From Planctomycetota bacterium (GTDB lineage Bacteria > Planctomycetota > Phycisphaerae > UBA1845), in assembly GCA_022561255.1 (NCBI GenBank), contig JADFRO010000037.1, positions 1 to 13,574 of the forward strand: DNA of 13,574 nucleotides. The letters are read 5' to 3'. Below, in pieces: positions 1-7,278 of the stretch; the stretch's first letter is position 1, and every line of letters starts with the position of its first letter. Below the pieces are notes generated by a model, which saw only the letters and a list, made by a program, of their open reading frames with translations, did no database searches and was not told the origin of the DNA. The position numbers and the translations under genes were made by a program.

Positions 1-2
1 CC

Positions 3-893
3 CTACCGCAACATCTCGCGAACGGTTCGCTCGAGTCGCTCTTGACCGCCGAACGACATCCCCAGCGCGCGGAGTTTCGATGTATCGATCACGTTCTTGG
101 GCCCCTTTTTGAGCTGTTCGATCTTGCTATCGCTCCCGCTGATCTTCTTGGCGATCGCCGCAACGTCTTGTTCGGCGATGTAGATGTCGTAACAGTTGTA
201 CGCTTGCCCCGCGATGCCCTCGGCCGACAGAAGTATCTCGACAGCACGGGCGACGTCGGAAGCATGCACTTCCTTACCTCCGCGAGCCGACGACACAGGC
301 TCACCGCGCGCCACCGATCGGACCAGATCGTACCACTTGCTCCTTTCGATCGGCCGGGCCGCCCAGTAAATCCCCGTGGGGCGTAGTGAGCAAATGTCGT
401 AGCCGTCGCCCAGCCCGTAGCTATGCACGAATTTTTCGATCGCCGCCTTGTGCGCTCCGTAGTGAGAGGTTGGCCACAGCGGATGGGCCTCGTCGAGCGG
501 TCGATCATCGAGAATCACTTCGTGAACGGCACACGTCGCGATGAACACAAAGCGGGTAACGCCGGCGTTTCTGGCTGCCTCGATCAGCCGGATCGTACCC
601 AGTACGTTTCGCTCGACAAAGGTCGCAAGATCACCCTCGCTTCCGCTAAATCCCTTGCCCGGCCGATAGAGCGCGGCGTGAACAACGGCCTCGACGCCCT
701 CAACCAGCGGCGGGATCGAAGCTCCGTCGGCCAGATCACCGGGAACCCACTCGATCGGCGTCGCGAGTCCATCGAACCCTCCGCGATCGGACCCGTCACG
801 AAACCAACAGCGACAGACATGACTGCTCGACGCGAGCTGCTCAACGATGTAACGCCCCAGAAATCCGGTCGCACCGGTTACTGCGATCCGCAT
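3..893 (-). CDS. NAD(P)-dependent epimerase/dehydratase (extended SDR family)
   Basis: Complete 296-residue gene on the minus strand, ATG at 893-891 and TAG at 5-3. The start is supported by a strong Shine-Dalgarno (AAAAGGAG) about 8 bases upstream. The N-terminus has the Rossmann dinucleotide motif GATGFLG (residues 7-13), and the short-chain dehydrogenase active-site pair is Y145-x3-K149 (YGAHK). The usual SS/ST segment before it is replaced by IATCAVHE (118-125). The length fits extended SDR enzymes acting on nucleotide sugars or other bound substrates, but nothing in the sequence fixes the substrate. It is transcribed away from aat; the two share a 141-base divergent intergenic region. 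A possible -10 (TATGAT, minus strand 932-927) lies upstream but has no good -35. Family assignment is firm; substrate is unknown. Confidence 0.9.
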   Translation of the reverse strand: MRIAVTGATGFLGRYIVEQLASSSHVCRCWFRDGSDRGGFDGLATPIEWVPGDLADGASIPPLVEGVEAVVHAALYRPGKGFSGSEGDLATFVERNVLGTIRLIEAARNAGVTRFVFIATCAVHEVILDDRPLDEAHPLWPTSHYGAHKAAIEKFVHSYGLGDGYDICSLRPTGIYWAARPIERSKWYDLVRSVARGEPVSSARGGKEVHASDVARAVEILLSAEGIAGQAYNCYDIYIAEQDVAAIAKKISGSDSKIEQLKKGPKNVIDTSKLRALGMSFGGQERLERTVREMLR

Positions 894-1037
894 GGATTGG
901 ACTCCTTTTCAGGCGAACCTTTTTCGATCATATTGGCTCCGCCCACCGAGGATACCACGGCGCGGACCAGGCGGCGAGGGGACGTGCTCCTCGTCGAATA
1001 AAGCACTTGGCATCTTTCAAGGCAACTGGATGAAGTG

Positions 1038-1700
1038 ATGCGTCCCGATCTTCACCCTCAACGATTGTTAGCCGCGTACGCCGTCGGCCTCTTCCCGATG
1101 GCCGACGATTCGGGCGAGCTTCACTGGCTTGCCCCCGATCCGCGCTGCGTCATCGAGCTCGACACGTTCAAACCCTCTCGATCGCTGCGGGCGATCTGCC
1201 GCCGGGGCGAGTTCGAGATCACCGTGGACCGATCGTTCGCCGACGTGATCGATGCGTGCGCGAGTCGTCCTGAAGGAACGTGGATTTCTTCGGAGATTCG
1301 TGAAGCCTACGTCGAGCTGCATCGTCTCGGTTTCGCGCACAGCGTCGAGAGCTGGCGTGGTGGAACATTGACCGGCGGACTGTATGGCGTCTCGCTGGGC
1401 GGCGCGTTTTTCGGTGAATCCATGTTCCATCGCGTAACCGACGCGTCCAAGGTCGCTCTCGTCGCCCTGATCGAGCGTATGCGCGAGCGCGGACTCGACC
1501 TACTCGACGTGCAGTTTCTCACAGACCACCTTCGACAGTTCGGAGCCATCGAGATCCCGCGAAGCGTCTACGAGCAACGACTCTTGGCTGCGGTGAAACG
1601 TGCGTGCTCATTCACCAAGCCGCCGAACGCCGATACAAAAGTATCCGGTGAAAACGATCGAGAAAGTCAAACCGCAGCCGACGGGGTCGACGATGAGTGA
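1038..1700 (+). CDS. aat: Leucyl/phenylalanyl-tRNA--protein transferase
   Basis: Cytoplasmic aminoacyl transferase that moves Leu or Phe from charged tRNA to proteins with N-terminal Arg or Lys, making them substrates for the ClpS/ClpAP N-degron pathway. The 220-residue product has the family landmarks: AYAVGLFPM near the N-terminus (13-21), the core block GGLYGVSLGGAFFGESMFH (113-131) followed by RVTDASKVAL, and LLDVQFLTDHLRQFGAIEIP (155-174). The length is normal, with a short non-conserved C-terminal tail after about residue 192. ATG 1038 is directly preceded by an in-frame GTG at 1035, so either could start; ATG is preferred. The last codons overlap the ATG (1693) of the next gene by eight bases, which implies translational coupling. 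No clpS or clpA is present in the window. Confidence 0.96.
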   Translation: MRPDLHPQRLLAAYAVGLFPMADDSGELHWLAPDPRCVIELDTFKPSRSLRAICRRGEFEITVDRSFADVIDACASRPEGTWISSEIREAYVELHRLGFAHSVESWRGGTLTGGLYGVSLGGAFFGESMFHRVTDASKVALVALIERMRERGLDLLDVQFLTDHLRQFGAIEIPRSVYEQRLLAAVKRACSFTKPPNADTKVSGENDRESQTAADGVDDE

Positions 1701-3633
1701 GACCGTCGCGCCCGCGGTCGGCAACGAACTGTTCGTCCACAACATGCGTCTGCTTTGGCGCCTGGACTCCGACCTCGCGCTGCGCATCGACGCCGTAGCC
1801 GACGATGAGCGATTCGAGCTCGAACCAACTCGCTCTGGAGCGTGGACGGCGCGTGCGAAGTCGCCGGACGGAGCGTCAACATACCTGCACAGCCGGCACG
1901 ACCCGTTCGCCGAGGCGAAGCGCTGGGCCGATGCGATCGACATCGAGGACAAGTTTTGCATCGTCGTCGGCGGGTTCGGACTGGGGTATCACATTCGCGC
2001 GCTGTTCGATCGATTACGCGGAGACGCCTTCATTGTCTGCACCGAGCCCTCCATCGCGCTGATCGCCACAGCCCTAAGCTGCGTCGACCTGACGGAAGTG
2101 CTGGCCTCCAAACGTTTCGTCATTTTGACCGACACGGATAAATCGCGCCTCCACGCGCAACTTCAGCCCCATAGCACACTCATCATGTTGGGCGCCCAAT
2201 TCGCTCGGCACGCGCCCTCCGTCCGCCTCAACGAGCGGGCTCACGCCGCCATCCACGGAAGCATCACCGAATTCGTCACGTTTTCCCGAATGACCCTGCT
2301 GACCCTCATCGGCAACGCTCGAATCACCTGCAAGAACATATCGAGGAACCTGGCGAGTTACGTCACGACGCCCCCGCTGGACATCCTGCGCGACCGTTTT
2401 CGCGGTAACCCGGGCGTGGTCATCTCCGCAGGACCGTCACTCTCGAAAAACATCGATCAACTCGCCGCGCTGAAAGGCCACGCCGTTCTCTGTGCGGTGC
2501 AAACAGCCCTACGTCCGCTCATGAAGCGCGGCGTCGTGCCGGACTTTGTCACAAGTCTCGACTTTCACGAGATGTCTCGGAAATTTTTCGAGGATGTCGG
2601 GGATCTCAGCGCGACGCATCTCGTGGCGGAGCCCAAAGCGACCTGGCACGTCATCGACAACTATCCCGGACCGGTATCGCTATTGGACAACACCTGGGCT
2701 CGCCTCGTCATCGGAGACGAGCTCGGTGCGCGCGGCGGACTGACGGCCGGGGCGACCGTATCTCATCTCGCATTCTACCTGGCGGTCTACATGGGTTGCG
2801 ATCCGATCATCTTCGTGGGACAAGACTTGGCCTTCACGGGCCACGTGTTCTACGTTCCCGGCGTCGAGATCCATCGCTCGTGGCGTGGCGAAATCAACCG
2901 TTTCAACTCGATGGAGCAAAAAGAGTGGGACCGCATCGCCCGCAACCGCTCCATCTTACGCCGCGTTCACGGCGCGGACGGAACGAACCTCTTTACCGAC
3001 GAACTGCTCTTTACTTATCTTGAGCAGTTCGAGAAGGACATCGCCGCCGTCCCCTGCCAGGTGATCAATGCAACCGAGGGCGGCGCTCGCATTCGCGGTA
3101 CCACAGCCATGACCCTGGCCGACGCGACCGATCGATTTTGTCAAAAAGCGGTCGATCCGACCCGTTTCGCCTACCGCGACTCCATACGCGCTCACGACGA
3201 AACAATGCTGGAGCCCACGCGCAAGCAGTTGCAGAACCGCATCGCGGAGCTCGACGGTGTTGTCCATCTTTGCGAGGAGATGCTTGGACTGCTCGAAGAA
3301 CTAAAGGGCTTGATCGACGATCCCGACCGGTTCAACAAACGGCTCATCCGGGTGGACGAGTTGCGAACGAAAGTGCACCGCGAGGCGCGGGCGTACCAGA
3401 TCGTCAACGCCGCCACGCAGATCAGCGAGTTTCGGCGTTTCTCTGCCGATCGCCGGATCGAGGCAGCCGGCGCCGACAGCGCCGATCGGGCCAAACGACA
3501 GATCGCGCGCGACATTGAGTTCATGACCGGAGTCGCTGACGGAGCGCGCGACGTCAAACCCATGCTCATCGAGGCGCTCGCCCGAGTGGAAAACCCACCG
3601 TGGAAATCCAAGGGGGCTGCGCCGCCGGCATGA
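1693..3633 (+). CDS. Maf-like DUF115 (MptE-like) protein, probable glycan transfer
   Basis: The 646-residue product belongs to the DUF115 / 6-hydroxymethylpterin pyrophosphokinase MptE-like superfamily, which includes the motility accessory factor (Maf) proteins thought to attach nonulosonic acids to flagellin. Visible family blocks are GGFGLGYHIRALFD (93-106), ISAGPSL (244-250), VPDFVTSLD (282-290), GGLTAGATVSHLAFYLA (348-364), IIFVGQDLAFTG (372-383) and an NATEGGARIRGT segment further on. The C-terminal ~150 residues are charged and helical. The longest open frame starts at 1600, but ATG 1693 is preferred: the earlier 31 residues only read the aat C-terminus in another frame and are low complexity. 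It overlaps aat by 8 bases, and its TGA overlaps the next ATG (ATGA, 3630-3633). No flagellar gene is visible here, so the acceptor is unknown; a surface-glycan role is an inference. Confidence 0.82.
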   Translation: MSETVAPAVGNELFVHNMRLLWRLDSDLALRIDAVADDERFELEPTRSGAWTARAKSPDGASTYLHSRHDPFAEAKRWADAIDIEDKFCIVVGGFGLGYHIRALFDRLRGDAFIVCTEPSIALIATALSCVDLTEVLASKRFVILTDTDKSRLHAQLQPHSTLIMLGAQFARHAPSVRLNERAHAAIHGSITEFVTFSRMTLLTLIGNARITCKNISRNLASYVTTPPLDILRDRFRGNPGVVISAGPSLSKNIDQLAALKGHAVLCAVQTALRPLMKRGVVPDFVTSLDFHEMSRKFFEDVGDLSATHLVAEPKATWHVIDNYPGPVSLLDNTWARLVIGDELGARGGLTAGATVSHLAFYLAVYMGCDPIIFVGQDLAFTGHVFYVPGVEIHRSWRGEINRFNSMEQKEWDRIARNRSILRRVHGADGTNLFTDELLFTYLEQFEKDIAAVPCQVINATEGGARIRGTTAMTLADATDRFCQKAVDPTRFAYRDSIRAHDETMLEPTRKQLQNRIAELDGVVHLCEEMLGLLEELKGLIDDPDRFNKRLIRVDELRTKVHREARAYQIVNAATQISEFRRFSADRRIEAAGADSADRAKRQIARDIEFMTGVADGARDVKPMLIEALARVENPPWKSKGAAPPA

Positions 3634-5288
3634 AGACCATCGCCACGGTCCAGGTCGATTTGGAGCGAACCTTCCTCGGAACGCGGAGTCGTCTCACCGA
3701 CGAACTCCGCGGCGCAGCGATCCTGCGTCGCACCGTTGAGCGACTGCGATGCGTCGAGGGCCTCCAAGCGATCTACGTGCTCAGTCCAGCCGACCAATGC
3801 ACGCGATGCGAACGCCTTTTGGAGGGCACCGCGGCCGTCATTCGCGGCTACGATGCCCCACCGCCTAACTGGGCGTCGCTGGTTCAGACCGCCCGAAAGT
3901 GGTCACTGGACGGCTGGCGCGGCGGGATCGGCGGCACAACGTCGTTCGACGAATTCACCGACTGTCGCCTGATCGCCGGCCTGCTCGACACCGCCCACGC
4001 CGACGTAGTCCTCAGCGTTCCGCCGGCCGCTCCGCTGTTCGATGCGGGTCTGGCTCAAAAGATGATCGAAAGCCGCAAGGTCAACGAAGACGAGGCGCGG
4101 CTGATCTTCACGCAAGCACCACCAGGTGTCGCGGGCGTTCTTTTGGATGCGAAGTTGATCCGTGAACTCGCGGAAAGAAGCGTTCCCATCGGAGCGGCCT
4201 TCAGCTACAAACCCGACGCGCCGCGCAAGGATCTTATCTTTGAGTCCTGCTGCGTGGATATCCCCACGCCGTTACGCTTCGGCGTCGGCCGACTCATCGC
4301 GGACACGCGGCGTTCGACCGAGCGAATCAGCGACTTGCTCGACGACCATCAAGCGCCTAGCCTCGAAGAAATCGGCGAGTGGCTGATTCGGCGCGACGAC
4401 ACACACGTCGAAGCGCTGCCGCGTGAGGTTGAGATCGAACTCACGACCGACGACCCTTATCCCGGTGCGCTACTACGCCCGCACGTCGACGGCGCGGAGG
4501 CTCGCGGGCCCATCGACATCAAACTCGTCGGCAAACTCTTCGACGAACTCATCCAATACGACGACACGCTGGTCGTCCTGGGCGGATTCGGTGATCCTTT
4601 GCTTCACCCCCGCCTGCTGCAGATTCTTGAGATGCTTCGCCCCACGGATCCCGGCGCCGATCGCGTCTACGGGTTGGCGATTCGAACGTCGGCGGCTACG
4701 CTTACGGAAGAGACCTGCGAGGCCCTTGTGCGCCACCGCGTCGACGTCTTAAACCCCATGCTCGACGCGTGGACACCCGCCCTTTACACACAACTGCAGT
4801 GCCCAACCGGTAACGGCGGGGCCGACTTGGATCGCGTGCTTGCGATGCTGGATAAACTGTCCACGTTCCGGAAAAAGGAAACTTCCGTCGCACCCATCGT
4901 CGTGCCGCAGATGTGCAAAGCGCGTGAAAACGTACACGAGCTGGACGAGTTTTACGACGGCTGGCTACAGCGGTCGGGAACGGTGAACGTTGTCGGATAT
5001 AGCCACTACAGCAAGCAGCAGCCCCAGCGCGGGGTCATCAACATGGCACCTTCGTCCCGAACGCCGTGTCGGCGCATTCGTACGCGCTGCACGATTCTGG
5101 CTGACGGTTCGGTCGCGTTGTGCGACCAGGACTACCGCGGTAGTCGTGTCGTGGGCGATTTGAAACAAGAGTCGCTCGGCGCTATCTGGAACTCGTCGAA
5201 ACTTCGCGCGGTGCGTAGCGCGCACCAAGCGGGCCAATTCGACGTGAACCCGCTCTGTGCCAACTGTGACGAGTGGCACCGGCCTTAG
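3630..5288 (+). CDS. Nucleotidyltransferase-like / degenerate radical-SAM / SPASM protein
   Basis: The 552-residue product resembles proteins called spiro-SPASM. Residues ~1-240 look like a SpsF/cytidylyltransferase-type fold (MKTIATVQVDLERTFLGTRS at the start). From ~265 it resembles a radical-SAM barrel: strand EIELTT (268-273), then GGFGDPLLHPRL (318-329), equivalent to the GGEPLLHP motif. The CxxxCxxC that should follow EIELTT is missing; that segment reads DDPYPGALLRPHVDG. The SPASM end is intact: C480, C487, C498 (ILADGSVALCDQD) and C543-x2-C546, with VVGDLKQESLGAIWNS between them. It therefore probably binds an auxiliary Fe-S cluster but not the SAM-cleaving one. A GTG at 3600 could add ten residues, but ATG 3630 forms an ATGA overlap with the Maf-like gene and is preferred. 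Function is unknown; context suggests sugar or glycan modification with its neighbour. Confidence 0.75.
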   Translation: MKTIATVQVDLERTFLGTRSRLTDELRGAAILRRTVERLRCVEGLQAIYVLSPADQCTRCERLLEGTAAVIRGYDAPPPNWASLVQTARKWSLDGWRGGIGGTTSFDEFTDCRLIAGLLDTAHADVVLSVPPAAPLFDAGLAQKMIESRKVNEDEARLIFTQAPPGVAGVLLDAKLIRELAERSVPIGAAFSYKPDAPRKDLIFESCCVDIPTPLRFGVGRLIADTRRSTERISDLLDDHQAPSLEEIGEWLIRRDDTHVEALPREVEIELTTDDPYPGALLRPHVDGAEARGPIDIKLVGKLFDELIQYDDTLVVLGGFGDPLLHPRLLQILEMLRPTDPGADRVYGLAIRTSAATLTEETCEALVRHRVDVLNPMLDAWTPALYTQLQCPTGNGGADLDRVLAMLDKLSTFRKKETSVAPIVVPQMCKARENVHELDEFYDGWLQRSGTVNVVGYSHYSKQQPQRGVINMAPSSRTPCRRIRTRCTILADGSVALCDQDYRGSRVVGDLKQESLGAIWNSSKLRAVRSAHQAGQFDVNPLCANCDEWHRP

Positions 5289-5447
5289 CCTGCCGATAGC
5301 GGGAGCGTGCCAGAAAAGTAGGGGGGGGGTAGCAAAAAAAAGAAGAGCGGCGGCACAGACCCGGTCGGGGTAGTCAAGCTCGTCTGCACCGCCACCCCAT
5401 TAACACTCTTACATGCTCGTCGCGTTCTTCCTATAAGTAGTTTCCCC
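5289..5447. other. Intergenic region with homopolymers and one long hairpin
   Basis: No convincing ORF. It contains a run of nine G (5321-5329) and a run of eight A (5334-5341) only four bases apart. They are followed by an imperfect hairpin: GGCGG (5349-5353) pairs with CCGCC (5389-5393) and CAGAC (5356-5360) with GTCTG (5382-5386), separated by a symmetric CA/CA internal loop, with a 21-base apical loop. No U-run follows, so it is not a classical terminator. A possible weak promoter (CTTACA 5408-5413, 18 bases, TATAAG 5432-5437) points straight into the terminator at 5448 and is probably chance. Confidence 0.4.
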
Positions 5448-5467
5448 AACACCCGGGTGTTTTTTTG
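5448..5467 (+). terminator. Rho-independent terminator after the aat operon
   Basis: AACAC (5448-5452) and GTGTT (5457-5461) form a short stem around CCGG, part of a perfect 14-base palindrome, followed by an uninterrupted T run to 5466. The stem is short for a strong terminator, but the T run and the position between the aat operon and the ffs promoter support it. Confidence 0.65.
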
Positions 5468-5484
5468 TATCCACCCGCCGGCAG

Positions 5485-5513
5485 TTCAAATCCCAAGGCG
5501 ATCGTGGTATGAT
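5485..5513 (+). promoter_or_regulatory. Sigma-70-type promoter for ffs-dnaX
   Basis: A -35 TTCAAA (5485-5490, four of six to consensus) is separated by exactly 17 bases from -10 TATGAT (5508-5513, five of six). The predicted transcript starts near 5520, so that its first bases form the leader hairpin in front of the SRP RNA. There is no clear terminator between ffs and dnaX, so the same promoter may also serve dnaX-ybaB-recR. Confidence 0.55.
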
Positions 5514-5521
5514 CCGCCTGC

Positions 5522-5569
5522 GGGATGGACGCTGGCAGACGCTCCGCAAGAGCGCCTGCTCGTCCTCCC
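5522..5569 (+). other. Leader hairpin immediately 5' of the SRP RNA
   Basis: A long interrupted stem-loop: GGGA (5522-5525) with TCCC (5566-5569), GGACG (5527-5531) with CGTCC (5561-5565), GCAG (5535-5538) with CTGC (5556-5559), and CGCTC (5540-5544) with GAGCG (5550-5554) around a CGCAA loop. It begins at the predicted transcription start. Its last bases (5566-5569) also belong to the outer end of the SRP terminal stem, so the two pairings compete there. It is one hairpin, not the two-hairpin Alu domain of long bacterial SRP RNAs. Confidence 0.5.
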
Positions 5570-5696
5570 CGACGATCGTTGACGGCCAGGTCCCATGCAG
5601 TGGGCGGCTCAGGCAACGGGTCAGGCTGGAAACAGTGCAGCCCACCTGATCCCTCCAGGTGCCGTGGATCGCCTGGCCGTCAACGACCGCCGGGGA
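5566..5696 (+). ncRNA. ffs: Small bacterial SRP RNA (4.5S RNA)
   Basis: RNA scaffold of the signal recognition particle; it binds Ffh and acts in co-translational targeting to the membrane. The conserved domain IV is readable: GGTCAGG (5619-5625), stem CTG (5626-5628), GAAA tetraloop (5629-5632), stem CAG (5633-5635), then TGCAGCC (5636-5642). This matches the family pattern GGTCAGG...GGAA...AGCAGCC with a GNRA loop and one A-to-T change before GCAGCC. The ends are set by a terminal stem pairing 5566-5590 with 5672-5696 at 23 of 25 positions; the exceptions are A5572 against C5690 and A5575 against C5687. At roughly 115-131 nt it is the small form without an Alu domain. Exact mature ends are not visible. 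It lies just upstream of dnaX, as scr does in B. subtilis. Confidence 0.9.
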
Positions 5697-5790
5697 AGAA
5701 AACGCAAATTGCCTATTTTGACACTGCGGCATAGACTTAAACCCTCCGTTAGCATCGGAGAGGGCACCCCGGGCGGAAGCAGAAGGTGGC

Positions 5791-7272
5791 ATGGCCTATC
5801 GCGTCTTAGCACGAACCTACCGCAGCAAGACATTCGACGAGGTGGTCGGGCAGGAGACCGTTGCCACCACGCTGAAGAACGCCATCACCTCGGGGCGGGT
5901 CCACCACGGATACCTCTTCACCGGCACCCGCGGCGTTGGAAAGACGTCCATGGCACGCATCCTCGCCAAGGCACTGAACTGCCTTGCGCACGAGCAAGCG
6001 ACACCTACGCCATGCGGCGAGTGTGACTCTTGCATTGCGGTTGCGGAAGGCGAGGACATCGACGTGGTGGAAATCGACGCCGCCAGCAACACCGGCGTTG
6101 ACAACATCCGCGAGTTGCGCAGCAACGCCACGCTAAGGCCGGCGCGAGCGCGGTTTAAGATTTACATCATCGACGAAGTTCACATGTTGAGTACCGGCGC
6201 CTTCAACGCTCTGCTCAAGACGCTCGAAGAACCACCTCCACACGTGAAATTCATTTTGGCGACCACGGAAGCGCAAAAAGTGCCGGCGACGATCCAAAGT
6301 CGCTGTCAGCGATTCGAGTTTCGCGCCATCGATACGTCTGCGATTGCGAAACATCTCGGAAAAATCGCCGAATCTGAAAAAATCCAGACCGACGAGGGCG
6401 TACTTCGGCGGATCGCTCGATTGGCCAACGGATCCATGCGCGATGCACTCTCGCTTCTGGACATGCTGATAGCATACGATCCGCAACACCTTACCCGCGA
6501 AGTTGTCGACGCGGTCCTTCCACCGCCCCACGACGAGCTCTCCTCCAGCATCATGGAATGCGTGGCGGGTGGCGACGCCGGCGGGGCTTTGCGAGCACTC
6601 GACGCAGCCTTGCAATCAGGTCGAACAGTCGATCGCTTTTGCGACCATTTGATCGAGCACGTTCGGACGCTGATGCTTCTCCGCGTATGCGGGGCGGATA
6701 CGGATCTTGTGGACGTGACGGACCAGGCCAGGACGGCACTGCTCGCCCAGGCGGAGAAGTTCGACGGTCCCACGTACGTATATATGATTGCGCTGCTCGA
6801 AGAGCTTCGGCGCAATGCGAAGTTCAGTGGCGCCGCGCGGGCGCTGGCGGACGCGGCCGTTGTCCGCCTGGCGATGAGCGAGCAGTTCACCGACATCAAC
6901 GCCCTGATCAAGCGGCTCGAATCCTCTGAACCCGGGGGCGGCAGCAAGGCCCCACCTTCCGCAACGCCGGACGCGACGGCAAAAAAAAAAGAGGGTAGGG
7001 TGACGGTGATCGCCGAGCGCGAGATTCCCAGTGCTACGGTCTCCGATGTGAAGCCGATGCCCGTCGCCACCGCGTCCGGCGCCGCGTCGAAGCTTTCGCA
7101 GGCCGATTGTAAACGCGCAGAGCGTGACCCCTTTGTCGAGCGAGTGAGGGAGGTTGTCGACGGCACGCTGCTGAAAGTTCGTGTGGCGAGCCCGACGGAG
7201 AGAATCGAACCGTCGAAGGACCGCGCCAATCGAACACAAGATACTAGCGAAGACATAAGGAACGAGGAGTAA
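5791..7272 (+). CDS. dnaX: DNA polymerase III subunit gamma/tau
   Basis: Clamp-loader ATPase of the replicative polymerase. The 493-residue full-length (tau-type) product has Walker A GTRGVGKT (45-52), a zinc module (C64, then CGECDSC 75-81), Walker B/DEXX IIDEVHML (126-133), ALLKTLEEPP (140-149) and the SRC motif (170-172) with its arginine finger. The AAA+ and collar domains end near residue 370; a low-complexity linker follows. A run of ten A at 6981-6990 encodes K398-K400, where slippage would give a ~402-residue gamma form. After it come ~93 residues including DPFVERVREVVDGTLLKVRV, similar to the conserved C-terminal segment of many bacterial DnaX proteins. ATG 5791 has AAGG four bases upstream. 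ybaB begins 6 bases after its stop. It is shorter than E. coli tau (643 residues). Confidence 0.97.
   Translation: MAYRVLARTYRSKTFDEVVGQETVATTLKNAITSGRVHHGYLFTGTRGVGKTSMARILAKALNCLAHEQATPTPCGECDSCIAVAEGEDIDVVEIDAASNTGVDNIRELRSNATLRPARARFKIYIIDEVHMLSTGAFNALLKTLEEPPPHVKFILATTEAQKVPATIQSRCQRFEFRAIDTSAIAKHLGKIAESEKIQTDEGVLRRIARLANGSMRDALSLLDMLIAYDPQHLTREVVDAVLPPPHDELSSSIMECVAGGDAGGALRALDAALQSGRTVDRFCDHLIEHVRTLMLLRVCGADTDLVDVTDQARTALLAQAEKFDGPTYVYMIALLEELRRNAKFSGAARALADAAVVRLAMSEQFTDINALIKRLESSEPGGGSKAPPSATPDATAKKKEGRVTVIAEREIPSATVSDVKPMPVATASGAASKLSQADCKRAERDPFVERVREVVDGTLLKVRVASPTERIEPSKDRANRTQDTSEDIRNEE
6981..7003 (+). other. Putative dnaX slippage site with stops in both shifted frames
   Basis: Ten consecutive A (6981-6990) are read in frame as the end of GCA plus three AAA codons. 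A -1 shift (or one extra A in the mRNA) reads AGA GGG TAG, stopping at 6996-6998. A +1 shift (or one A lost) reads AGG GTA GGG TGA, stopping at 7001-7003. Either event truncates the protein at 402 or 403 residues, right after the clamp-loader core. GCCG (6966-6969) and CGGC (6977-6980) can form a small hairpin abutting the A run. Confidence 0.7.
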
Positions 7273-7278
7273 ACTTAC

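Noticed and set aside
5718..5723. Perfect TTGACA -35 box before dnaX
   Set aside because: No acceptable -10 at 16-18 bases; the nearest AT-rich stretch is only 8-13 bases away.
5595..6026. Plus-strand open frame of 143 codons upstream of and overlapping dnaX
   Set aside because: It begins inside the SRP RNA, has arginine/histidine-rich random composition and runs through the dnaX start in another frame.
6306..7256. Antisense open frame of 316 codons over dnaX (and a 307-codon one at 6616-7539)
   Set aside because: Serine/arginine-rich, no domain resemblance, and fully explained as a shadow of dnaX codon bias in GC-rich DNA.
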